The position numbers and the translations under genes are program-made. From NCBI GenBank assembly GCA_030672885.1, contig DAOVFN010000053.1:1-5773 (forward strand): a DNA stretch of 5,773 bases, given 5' to 3'. Of this stretch, positions 1-4,881 are shown piece by piece (the first letter of the stretch is position 1; each line of letters starts with the position of its first letter). Below the pieces are notes generated by a model. It was given only the letters and a program-made list of their open reading frames with translations. It searched no databases and was not told the DNA's origin. The DNA is from Candidatus Aenigmatarchaeota archaeon (GTDB lineage Archaea; Aenigmatarchaeota; Aenigmatarchaeia; QMZP01).

Positions 1-1506
1 GCCCAAAGGGACGCCTGAAGCGGAGTTTTCATGGACGGTATATATGTTCTGTTCCCCGGAGGGATAGTCCAGTTCCTTGGTTGTGGTCTCGACCACCACA
101 TAGCTCAGGGTGTCCTCTCCATAATATATTTCAGGCCTCTCTATCTCCAGTGACGGGAAGGATGTCTCTGGGGGGATATTCTGGATAATGAACTCCGGAA
201 GCCCCTCAGCAGAGACCTTGTCCACTGGATTCATGACAACGCCGTAGCCGTGCGTGTACACCAGATGCTCGTTCACCCAGGTCTTTGCGTTCTCCGGAAG
301 GTCGTCTGTGTTCATTTCCCTGGCCGATACCATGACCTGTCTGTATGTGCCGTCCATGTGATAGCGGTCGATATCCACGTCATTGAAATCATAATATGTC
401 CTAAAGAGCTGGAGCTGGTTGTAGGTCTTGGTCAGGGGCCGCCAGTCCCAAAGCCTTATGTTGCCGATTGTCCCCGAGCTGGCCTGGACGTCCGAGGAGC
501 TCAGGTTGTATTCCACAGGGAACGTCTGCTCCGACATGCCCTGCAGGCCATATGCCGAGAACGTGTTCTCTATGTTCCTCTCGATATATGGACTCTCGAC
601 ATTGAACTCGTCAGGGGAAACTATGAACGCCTGTGTTATGCCTACTGCCATGAACCCGATAATGGCTATCACCGCAAGGGCGGCAACGCCCTCCAGAAGC
701 AGCCTCCACCTGTTTATCCTGGCGTTCAGGAAGAACAGTATCCCCAGAACCAGGCTCACCACAGAGAGGAGCATAAATACGTAGAGTGTCACCGAGAGGT
801 CAGTGTATGCAGCGCCGAACACCGCCCCGTTCTCTGAATACAGGAGGCCCCACTGGGCTAGGACCATGCCAAAGGATACAGTGACCATAAGGAATCCCAA
901 CAGCACAGAAATGTGAGGGGTGAGCATCTTTTTCATGGCAGTCAAATCCATAGACAATGCGGGAAAGGCGAATTCTCCCTCGTCAGGGACCTCGTCAGGG
1001 ACATCATCCTTCTTTATACCGATATTGGTCGCATAGGATGCTATGGAAAGAACCATTGTCAATACGACCGTGGCGATAGCATATGACAGCAAAAACCCAT
1101 AGAACGGCATGGTGAAAACATAGAAGCCCATATTGAGACCAAAGACGGGGTCTGTGCCCGCAAACGCGCTGGGGTTGAGGAATTTGAGCCACACCCTCCA
1201 GTCAGAGAAAACCGAGCCCACCACAAAGGCAAGGAAGGCAGCAACCCAGAAAAGGAAGCCGTCATTGGGCTTCTTGCCCTTTTTGAGGGAGCACTTCCTG
1301 GCAACGTAGAGGTTAAGGAACGAGAATGCAAAGAATCCCAGGCCCGTGAGAAGCGCGAGCATGGCCGAGCCGAACACCACGGTCATGAAAACCTGGGAAT
1401 ATCCGACCGAGCTGAACCACAACCAGTCGCCATACAGATTGAATATGTAGCTTGCTGATATGAGCAGGGCCACGAGCACCAGCCCCAGGAATTGGGTTAT
1501 TCTCAT
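1..1506 (-). CDS. UPF0182 (COG1615) family multi-pass membrane protein, C-terminus beyond window
   Basis: The visible 502 residues match the UPF0182/COG1615 family, integral membrane proteins of unknown function that are usually 900-1000 residues long, so roughly half is missing at the window edge with no sign of decay. About seven membrane helices are seen (near residues 5-22, 40-68, 84-100, 128-155, 198-220, 236-262, 270-293), followed by a large domain expected outside the membrane. Family signatures are DWLWFSSVGY (27-36), DPVFGLNMGFYVF (119-131), NIRLWDWRPL (349-358), YYDFNDVDIDRY (371-382), YRQVMVSARE (388-397), and the WVNEHLVYTHGYGVVMNPV stretch (410-428) with GLPEFIIQNIPP after it. 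The ATG at 1506 is chosen because the first helix follows at once and a TATA-like box lies 25 bases upstream, which fits leaderless translation. The family assignment is secure. The role is unknown. Confidence 0.95.
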   Translation of the reverse strand, partial: MRITQFLGLVLVALLISASYIFNLYGDWLWFSSVGYSQVFMTVVFGSAMLALLTGLGFFAFSFLNLYVARKCSLKKGKKPNDGFLFWVAAFLAFVVGSVFSDWRVWLKFLNPSAFAGTDPVFGLNMGFYVFTMPFYGFLLSYAIATVVLTMVLSIASYATNIGIKKDDVPDEVPDEGEFAFPALSMDLTAMKKMLTPHISVLLGFLMVTVSFGMVLAQWGLLYSENGAVFGAAYTDLSVTLYVFMLLSVVSLVLGILFFLNARINRWRLLLEGVAALAVIAIIGFMAVGITQAFIVSPDEFNVESPYIERNIENTFSAYGLQGMSEQTFPVEYNLSSSDVQASSGTIGNIRLWDWRPLTKTYNQLQLFRTYYDFNDVDIDRYHMDGTYRQVMVSAREMNTDDLPENAKTWVNEHLVYTHGYGVVMNPVDKVSAEGLPEFIIQNIPPETSFPSLEIERPEIYYGEDTLSYVVVETTTKELDYPSGEQNIYTVHENSASGVPLG

Positions 1507-1526
1507 AGGCAAGAATTGTCGTTAGG

Positions 1527-1535
1527 CTTTAAATT
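1527..1535 (-). promoter_or_regulatory. TATA-like box of the UPF0182 gene
   Basis: The minus strand reads AATTTAAAG, centred about 25 bases before the ATG at 1506. Archaeal transcription starts about 25-27 bases after the TATA centre, so the mRNA would begin at or next to the start codon. The gap to the upstream gene is only 40 bases, has no Shine-Dalgarno motif near the ATG, and leaves no room for a longer leader. Read-through from the upstream orphan gene is also possible. Confidence 0.5.
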
Positions 1536-1546
1536 GGTGACATCCT

Positions 1547-2137
1547 CTAGTCAAAGAGGCTCAGGTTCTCTTTGGGCAGATAAGCTCTCAATACCATGTT
1601 ATCCCTGATTTCCGTGTTTATTATCCTGAGTTCTTCTTTGCGTTCGAATGCACGCCTGGCATCTCCTTCCTGTTTCCTGCGGGCACTCTTGTAGACATTT
1701 TTAATATTGTTACCATAGCGTATTTTTGCAAATTCAATGAAGAGATTGTGAAGCGCCTCGGGTGATGATGCATCATCCTGACCATGAGACATTCCTGATT
1801 TATTGGATACCCTTTCTGCCATGGTCCTGATTTCTTTAAGAATTTTTGCATTGGGTCGATTTTCGTCCTTTACCTTGAAATGATTATCAATGAACCTCTT
1901 GCGCCTGTGCAGCTTGCGTTCCTCTGATAGGAAGCAGTAGTTCGGTCCCAGGTCCCTCAGAATGTACATCGTAGCAAGGTCGGAATGCATCTCATTGATT
2001 GTAGGCTTTGCCATGAGACCAGGAAATGGGTAATCCTTAATCTCCTTTTCCTTTGGAACTGATCCCGCAAGGTTGTATTGCCAATGAATAAATTCACGGT
2101 CGTTCATGCTTAAGTCAGGATATCCCTTCTGGAACAT
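1547..2137 (-). CDS. Hypothetical charged soluble protein (196 aa)
   Basis: I do not recognise this protein. It has no signal peptide or membrane helix. It is rich in Lys, Arg, Glu and Asp, with a basic patch at residues 73-82 (ERKLHRRKRF), a helical region near 96-112, a low-complexity linker at about 112-126 (SNKSGMSHGQDD), and a C-terminal charged helical segment at about 148-175 that could be a short coiled coil. The basic patches would suit nucleic-acid binding, but that is inference. Coding status is supported by a full ORF, a strong TATA box and a GGTGAT ribosome site ending three bases before the ATG. Four sampled lines (1681-1920) average about 40% G+C, against about 57-60% in sampled UPF0182 lines, which hints at separate origin. 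It ends with TAG and lies 40 bases before the UPF0182 start on the same strand. Confidence 0.8.
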   Translation of the reverse strand: MFQKGYPDLSMNDREFIHWQYNLAGSVPKEKEIKDYPFPGLMAKPTINEMHSDLATMYILRDLGPNYCFLSEERKLHRRKRFIDNHFKVKDENRPNAKILKEIRTMAERVSNKSGMSHGQDDASSPEALHNLFIEFAKIRYGNNIKNVYKSARRKQEGDARRAFERKEELRIINTEIRDNMVLRAYLPKENLSLFD

Positions 2138-2140
2138 GGA

Positions 2141-2146
2141 ATCACC
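2141..2146 (-). promoter_or_regulatory. Ribosome binding site GGTGAT of the orphan gene
   Basis: GGTGAT on the minus strand lies three bases before the ATG at 2137. It pairs with the ATCACC segment of the archaeal 16S rRNA 3' end and fixes this ATG as the start in preference to Met11. Confidence 0.7.
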
Positions 2147-2176
2147 ATATTGTTACCATTAAATAGTGACAATAAG

Positions 2177-2188
2177 AATTTATAAAGC
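2177..2188 (-). promoter_or_regulatory. TATA box with BRE-like element, orphan gene promoter
   Basis: The minus strand reads CTTTATAAATTC, preceded by the purine-rich GGAAAG expected of a TFB recognition element. Its centre is about 45 bases before the ATG at 2137, so the predicted start site near 2157 gives a leader of about 20 bases carrying the GGTGAT ribosome site. This is the best promoter in the window. Confidence 0.7.
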
Positions 2189-2232
2189 TTTCCTGATCAG
2201 CTTACGAGAGGCCCTGCATATCATGCACAGAC

Positions 2233-2727
2233 CTAGATGAGCACATGGACACCCACTTTCTGGCCCGTAACTATTCCGTGCTCATGGACGAATCCCGCAT
2301 TGGTCTCCACGACATACATGGCCGGCTGGCCCGAATTGTAGCGCGGGCATGAAGGGGTTTTGCAGGGCTGCGCATCCACCTCTATGTGGACTATGTCAAG
2401 GGATGAATTGATGAATATCATGTCAAGGGGAATCAGGGTGTCCTTCATCCAGAACGAGCGCTGGGAATCCCCATCAAAAATGAACAGCATGCCGCTGCCG
2501 GAATCCAGGTGTTCCCTCTTCATGAGGCCTCTGGAATGCTCCTGGGGGGTATCGGCAATCTCTGCCTTGAGCGTGACAGGACCCGAAAGGCCTGAAAAGG
2601 TCACTGTGTTTCCGGTCATGATGTCCGGGCCCCCTGCCAGGGGGGCTATCGACATGACCACTATAAGGATTATAAGAATCGCTATCGCAACCAGGACAAT
2701 CCATTTCAGGGTAATTGCAATCTTCAT
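2233..2727 (-). CDS. Membrane-anchored DUF192 domain protein (164 aa)
   Basis: Residues 8-30 form one N-terminal membrane helix or uncleaved signal anchor. The rest is a DUF192 (COG1430) domain, predicted to lie outside the cell. Signatures are EIADTPQEHSRGLMKRE (56-72), GMLFIFD (79-85), RSFWMKDTLIPLDMIFI (90-106) and YVVETNAGFVHEHGI (138-152). Two cysteines at 122 and 127 (PCKTPSCPRY) lie at a position where many family members carry a Cys pair, and a disulfide outside the cell is plausible. Length is normal for the family, whose biochemical role is not established. The ATG at 2727 has no ribosome site, but a TATA-like box lies about 30 bases upstream, suggesting a nearly leaderless mRNA. 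The gene ends with TAG and is divergent from the 67-aa membrane protein gene. Confidence 0.93.
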   Translation of the reverse strand: MKIAITLKWIVLVAIAILIILIVVMSIAPLAGGPDIMTGNTVTFSGLSGPVTLKAEIADTPQEHSRGLMKREHLDSGSGMLFIFDGDSQRSFWMKDTLIPLDMIFINSSLDIVHIEVDAQPCKTPSCPRYNSGQPAMYVVETNAGFVHEHGIVTGQKVGVHVLI

Positions 2728-2732
2728 GATTT

Positions 2733-2744
2733 CTTTTTATAGAA
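2733..2744 (+). promoter_or_regulatory. TATA box for the plus-strand mini-operon
   Basis: CTTTTTATAGAA is centred about 41 bases before the ATG at 2779, predicting a start near 2764 and a leader of about 15 bases that contains GGGGTAG, a weak ribosome site allowing G-U pairs. It lies between the opposing TATA box and its gene, so the two promoters interleave. Confidence 0.45.
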
Positions 2745-2749
2745 TGCAA

Positions 2750-2763
2750 CGATATTATTAAAT
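2750..2763 (-). promoter_or_regulatory. TATA-like box for the DUF192 gene
   Basis: The minus strand reads TTTAATAATATC, centred about 30 bases before the ATG at 2727. The predicted start site falls within a few bases of that ATG, matching its lack of a Shine-Dalgarno motif. Confidence 0.45.
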
Positions 2764-2778
2764 GTTGGGGTAGTATAG

Positions 2779-2982
2779 ATGACTGACAGGCACATCCTCC
2801 ATGGAAGGATAAAGAGATTCTGGATATTCCTGATTGCCACGTCGCTGGCGGCATTCCTGTCAAACAGCGCCATACAGATGCTCCTTGGTGGTGAGGTGAA
2901 CATTCAGGGGGCGATAACGATGTCACTGACGCTTGGAATAGTCTTGGCGATAATCATGTCCTCCCAACACAAGCAGAAATGA
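2779..2982 (+). CDS. Small two-helix membrane protein (67 aa)
   Basis: I do not recognise a family. The protein has a basic N-terminus (RHILHGRIKR), a first membrane helix at about 13-35 and a second at about 44-61, then a short polar tail SSQHKQK. The positive charges at the front and at the tail predict both ends in the cytoplasm, with a short outside loop (GGEVNIQG). It is the first gene of a two-gene unit: the next start codon follows after 12 bases, with its own AGGAGA site. Coding status rests on the divergent promoter, the helix pattern and the tight spacing. It could assist a neighbouring membrane or export component, but this is inference from context only. The stop is TGA. Confidence 0.7.
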   Translation: MTDRHILHGRIKRFWIFLIATSLAAFLSNSAIQMLLGGEVNIQGAITMSLTLGIVLAIIMSSQHKQK

Positions 2983-2994
2983 ATAGGAGATTGC

Positions 2995-3138
2995 ATGGCA
3001 AAAAAGAAGCAGAACAGCAATGCAGGAAGCCCCATAGAACCAGAGATAAAGGTAAACTTCAGAAGACCGTGGGTGCTCATAATCACCCTGGTCATTGCGG
3101 CATTGATATTGGCTGCTGCATATTACGTTCTGGTTTAG
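2995..3138 (+). CDS. Tail-anchored mini membrane protein (47 aa)
   Basis: The ORF reads MAKKKQNSNAG at the start, then a polar segment, then one C-terminal membrane helix (about residues 26-46, WVLIITLVIAALILAAAYYV) and stops at TAG. A clear AGGAGA ribosome site lies five bases before the ATG, and the gene begins 12 bases after the preceding stop, so co-translation is likely. The layout (basic start, short linker with EIKV, a proline before a single tail helix) is reminiscent of archaeal Sec61-beta/SecG, usually about 50-60 residues. However, the typical AGL-R-Y/F motif is not present, so this is only a weak suggestion. Otherwise it is an unassigned tail-anchored peptide. Confidence 0.65.
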   Translation: MAKKKQNSNAGSPIEPEIKVNFRRPWVLIITLVIAALILAAAYYVLV

Positions 3139-3146
3139 GGCCGGCA

Positions 3147-3163
3147 TGGCAGCTATTCTGCCA
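3147..3163. other. Small hairpin across the lipoprotein stop codon
   Basis: TGGCAG and CTGCCA form a perfect 6-bp stem around the 5-base loop CTATT. On the minus strand the loop holds the TAG stop of the lipoprotein gene; on the plus strand it lies nine bases after the 47-aa gene. It might help end transcription at this convergent junction, but no T-tract follows on either strand. Confidence 0.3.
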
Positions 3164-4286
3164 AATGAACCCACACAGGGTTTGCTATGGCGTGTATGAA
3201 ATCATGATACTCAGGGGTGTAGTCGCCTCCCCATACATCCACAGAGAACCATGTATCGCGGGCTATTATGCTGGTCATGTTGGCAGTGTACCGATTAAGG
3301 GATTTGCCGATTTCCTGGATGACTACACCGTTCCTTATTATCCTTACCTTGCTGAAGGCATCAGCGGAGCTGACATCAAGGGATATATTGACCTCCTCTC
3401 CATATGTCACATTGAACATCTTCCCAAGACCATGACCGTTCACCGTGAAGTTGAGCACAGGGCCGTTCGTGACATAGAAGCTTCCTGAAAGCAGGGCGTC
3501 TATGACAGACTCCCGGGTAAGGTTGCCCTCTATGTGGAGGCACTGATATGAGCTGTCCAGCATATTGCTCAGGGCATAGGTGCTGGTGAATGGTTTTGTA
3601 TCAGTCTCGCCAAAGGCATGCATGCGATAGCCATTGTTCAGAAAGACATGCCACTCATCAATGGCCTTTTCATCGTCCTGCATGGTCTGGCTCATGGGAG
3701 AGACCACTGCCAGCCCGTCCATAGTGGATATGTCCCATCTCCTCCACTCGCTGCAGTTCCCGTCCTGCATAGGATGGGTGATATAGGCCACCCCTCCCTC
3801 TGTATGTATGAAGTCAATCATCCCGTCCAGGCTCTGATTAGCGTCTATGGGTCCCTCCAGGCCTATCGCGACCAGCCAACCCTCGCAATTTCCCACAACC
3901 TGGCATGGAATACATAGGAATCCCGCCCCGGTGGCCTGCCTGCAGGAATCAAGATGAAGGTCCGCACCTTCCCGGGAGGAATTGATTACCATACCAACAA
4001 ATGAGAAGCCGGCCTGCCTGGCGGCCTCCACTGCGGTATCCATCCTGCTGTTCACGATGTCAGAATCGAGCTTGAAGCTGCCGCAGTACCAGCCCTCTCT
4101 AGGGGCGGTGAGTATCGGTCCTGTTTCAGTGGCTTGCTGGCCACCCGAGACATCGGCCCCTGGCAATCCATCATGTGCGCCATTCCCGGGCTGGCCTGGC
4201 TGGGTGCACCCGCTTGCCATGAGCACTGCAACCATCAGGGTAGAGACAGCCAACAGAGAAAAGCACGAACTATACGGATGCTGCAT
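3153..4286 (-). CDS. Lipoprotein with degenerate CehA/McbA-type PHP domain
   Basis: Residues 1-26 form a lipoprotein signal peptide with lipobox ASGC and Cys27 as the lipid site, followed by a Gly/Pro/Gln linker to about 60. Residues 64-285 follow the CehA/McbA branch of PHP metal hydrolases: WYCGS (66-70), AARQAGFSFVGMV (88-100), IHTEGGVAYITHP (160-172), LNNGYRMHAFGETD (216-229), and SVIDALLSGSFYVTNGPVLNF (260-280), then a beta-rich C-terminal part with VRIIRNGVV (314-322). Compared with the usual motifs, most metal ligands are changed: HxH is K72-L-D74, the TDH is V100-I-N102, GEE is C128-Q-V130, and the final SDxH is T228-D-T-K231. Only H171 and D229 remain. It is probably a surface pseudoenzyme or binding protein. 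The ATG at 4286 is preferred over the GTG at 4346, because it gives a normal signal peptide and has a TATA box 26 bases upstream. Confidence 0.85.
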   Translation of the reverse strand: MQHPYSSCFSLLAVSTLMVAVLMASGCTQPGQPGNGAHDGLPGADVSGGQQATETGPILTAPREGWYCGSFKLDSDIVNSRMDTAVEAARQAGFSFVGMVINSSREGADLHLDSCRQATGAGFLCIPCQVVGNCEGWLVAIGLEGPIDANQSLDGMIDFIHTEGGVAYITHPMQDGNCSEWRRWDISTMDGLAVVSPMSQTMQDDEKAIDEWHVFLNNGYRMHAFGETDTKPFTSTYALSNMLDSSYQCLHIEGNLTRESVIDALLSGSFYVTNGPVLNFTVNGHGLGKMFNVTYGEEVNISLDVSSADAFSKVRIIRNGVVIQEIGKSLNRYTANMTSIIARDTWFSVDVWGGDYTPEYHDFIHAIANPVWVHLAE

Positions 4287-4307
4287 GTTAATAATTGGTT
4301 CAGAGGG

Positions 4308-4316
4308 AATAAAAAC
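4308..4316 (-). promoter_or_regulatory. TATA box of the lipoprotein gene
   Basis: The minus strand reads GTTTTTATT, centred 26 bases before the ATG at 4286. This predicts a leaderless mRNA, in keeping with the AT-rich sequence before the ATG that has no ribosome site. It also argues against the upstream in-frame GTG at 4346, which lies outside this transcript. Confidence 0.5.
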
Positions 4317-4394
4317 TGCATGGATGATGCATATGATATCCACCACTCTTCCTGGTTTGAGTTCCTGACCCTCACTTTCATGCCTGAACTGCCC

Positions 4395-4427
4395 CTATGG
4401 GACAAAATCCAGGGGGTCAAATTTCAT
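4395..4427 (-). other. Possible ten-codon leader ORF upstream of the lipoprotein gene
   Basis: The minus strand holds GGGGTGA (4441-4435), then an ATG at 4427 and a peptide MKFDPLDFVP that stops at TAG. TATA-like sequence near 4462-4470 could start a transcript near 4440, just before the ribosome site. The ORF is in the same frame as the lipoprotein gene, and after the TAG the frame stays open for 36 codons to the ATG at 4286. It could be a leader peptide, a remnant of a longer 5' end, or chance. Confidence 0.25.
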
Positions 4428-4442
4428 AAAACTCTCACCCCG

Positions 4443-4570
4443 AAAAAATAATATATACTTAATTATATATGTTGTGATTGCTATTGTTTAAAGTATATTA
4501 TTCATTACATATATTACTTAATAATACTTCTAATATATATCTCGATTAACTGAGTTTCTGATATATATTT
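4443..4570. other. Very AT-rich intergenic block with TATATA elements
   Basis: Hand counting gives about 21 G or C in 128 bases (about 16%), against about 50% or more in most nearby coding sequence. Runs such as AATATATAC, TTATATAT, AGTATATTA, CATATATTA, AATATATAT and GATATATAT recur along it. On the minus strand a T6 run (4448-4443) could terminate the transcript of the 79-aa gene. Several of the TATA-like elements could also serve as upstream promoter sites. I see no gene or RNA gene. The rest of the gap (4287-4442) holds only the lipoprotein TATA box and the possible ten-codon ORF. Confidence 0.6.
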
Positions 4571-4571
4571 C
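4531..4571. repeat. Imperfect 13-base direct repeat flanking a palindrome
   Basis: TAATATATATCTC (4531-4543) and TGATATATATTTC (4559-4571) agree at 11 of 13 bases with a 28-base period. Between and overlapping them lies CTCGATTAACTGAG (4541-4554), an imperfect palindrome around TTAA with 10 of 14 positions self-complementary. The array abuts the stop codon of the 79-aa gene. It could be a protein binding site, but low complexity makes chance repeats likely. Confidence 0.35.
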
Positions 4572-4810
4572 TATCCAGATATCTGTGCCTTTCCGGACTT
4601 CTTTCCCTCTCCACCATAGTAGATACCTATATTGGCCACTATGATCGCAAGGATTATGAAGAGGAACGTGAGCTCACAAAACCCGCACACATAGAGGTTG
4701 TAGCAGTTCAGGTAATAGAACTCAGCGCTAATCAGGAGAAGCAGGACAAATGTCCCCCAGACCGTTCTCTTCTTTCTGTGGACATATCCCCGTATGAGAT
4801 TCGAATCCAT
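4571..4810 (-). CDS. Small two-helix membrane protein with Cys-rich loop (79 aa)
   Basis: I recognise no family. The N-terminus is basic (RGYVHRKKR, 7-15), followed by helix 1 at about 17-34, a short loop with Cys36, Cys42 and Cys45 (CYNLYVCGFC), helix 2 at about 46-65, and a Gly/Lys-rich tail GGEGKKSGK. The positive-inside rule places both ends in the cytoplasm and the cysteine loop outside, where a disulfide or metal site is possible. The ATG at 4810 has no ribosome site but has a TATA box 26 bases upstream, a leaderless pattern shared with neighbours. It ends with TAG and lies 71 bases after the recombinase gene on the same strand, so it may be transcribed alone. Confidence 0.7.
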   Translation of the reverse strand: MDSNLIRGYVHRKKRTVWGTFVLLLLISAEFYYLNCYNLYVCGFCELTFLFIILAIIVANIGIYYGGEGKKSGKAQISG

Positions 4811-4830
4811 GTTGAATTCTTGGTTTGGGG

Positions 4831-4840
4831 ATTAATAAAC
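4831..4840 (-). promoter_or_regulatory. TATA box of the 79-aa membrane protein gene
   Basis: The minus strand reads GTTTATTAAT, centred about 26 bases before the ATG at 4810. The predicted start site coincides with the start codon, which implies leaderless translation. Confidence 0.55.
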
Positions 4841-4881
4841 GCCCGGGAAAGTGAGGATTAGATTCCGCATTTCCGGACATG

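Noticed and set aside
250..837. Long plus-strand ORF of 195 codons
   Set aside because: It is antisense to the clearly homologous UPF0182 gene, rich in His, Cys and Arg as expected of a shadow frame, and has no ribosome site.
2360..2761. Plus-strand ORF of 133 codons opposite the DUF192 gene
   Set aside because: The minus strand encodes a strong DUF192 match; the plus reading is a shadow with Met- and Ser-rich low-quality sequence.
4287..4346. GTG start giving the lipoprotein 20 more residues
   Set aside because: The extension would put an unrelated segment ahead of a normal signal peptide, and the TATA box at 4308-4316 predicts a transcript starting at 4286.
4395..4397. TAG as a pyrrolysine codon joining the ten-codon ORF to the lipoprotein gene
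   Set aside because: Five of the complete genes here end with TAG, whereas pyrrolysine users such as Methanosarcina use TAG sparingly as a stop. The lipoprotein also has a better start with its own TATA box at 4286.
4134..4451. Plus-strand ORF spanning the lipoprotein 5' end
   Set aside because: It is mostly antisense to the lipoprotein signal and linker region, with no promoter or recognisable domain.
4443..4571. Archaeal dif site for Xer recombination
   Set aside because: I could not find two matching 11-base arms around a 6-base centre; the TATATA repeats are low-complexity and do not match the dif arrangement I recall.
4576..4585. Perfect 10-base palindrome CAGATATCTG
   Set aside because: It lies within the last codons of the 79-aa gene and is short enough to be chance.
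4864..4877. TCCG/CGGA hairpin downstream of the recombinase as a terminator
   Set aside because: The stem has only 4 bp and no T-tract follows.
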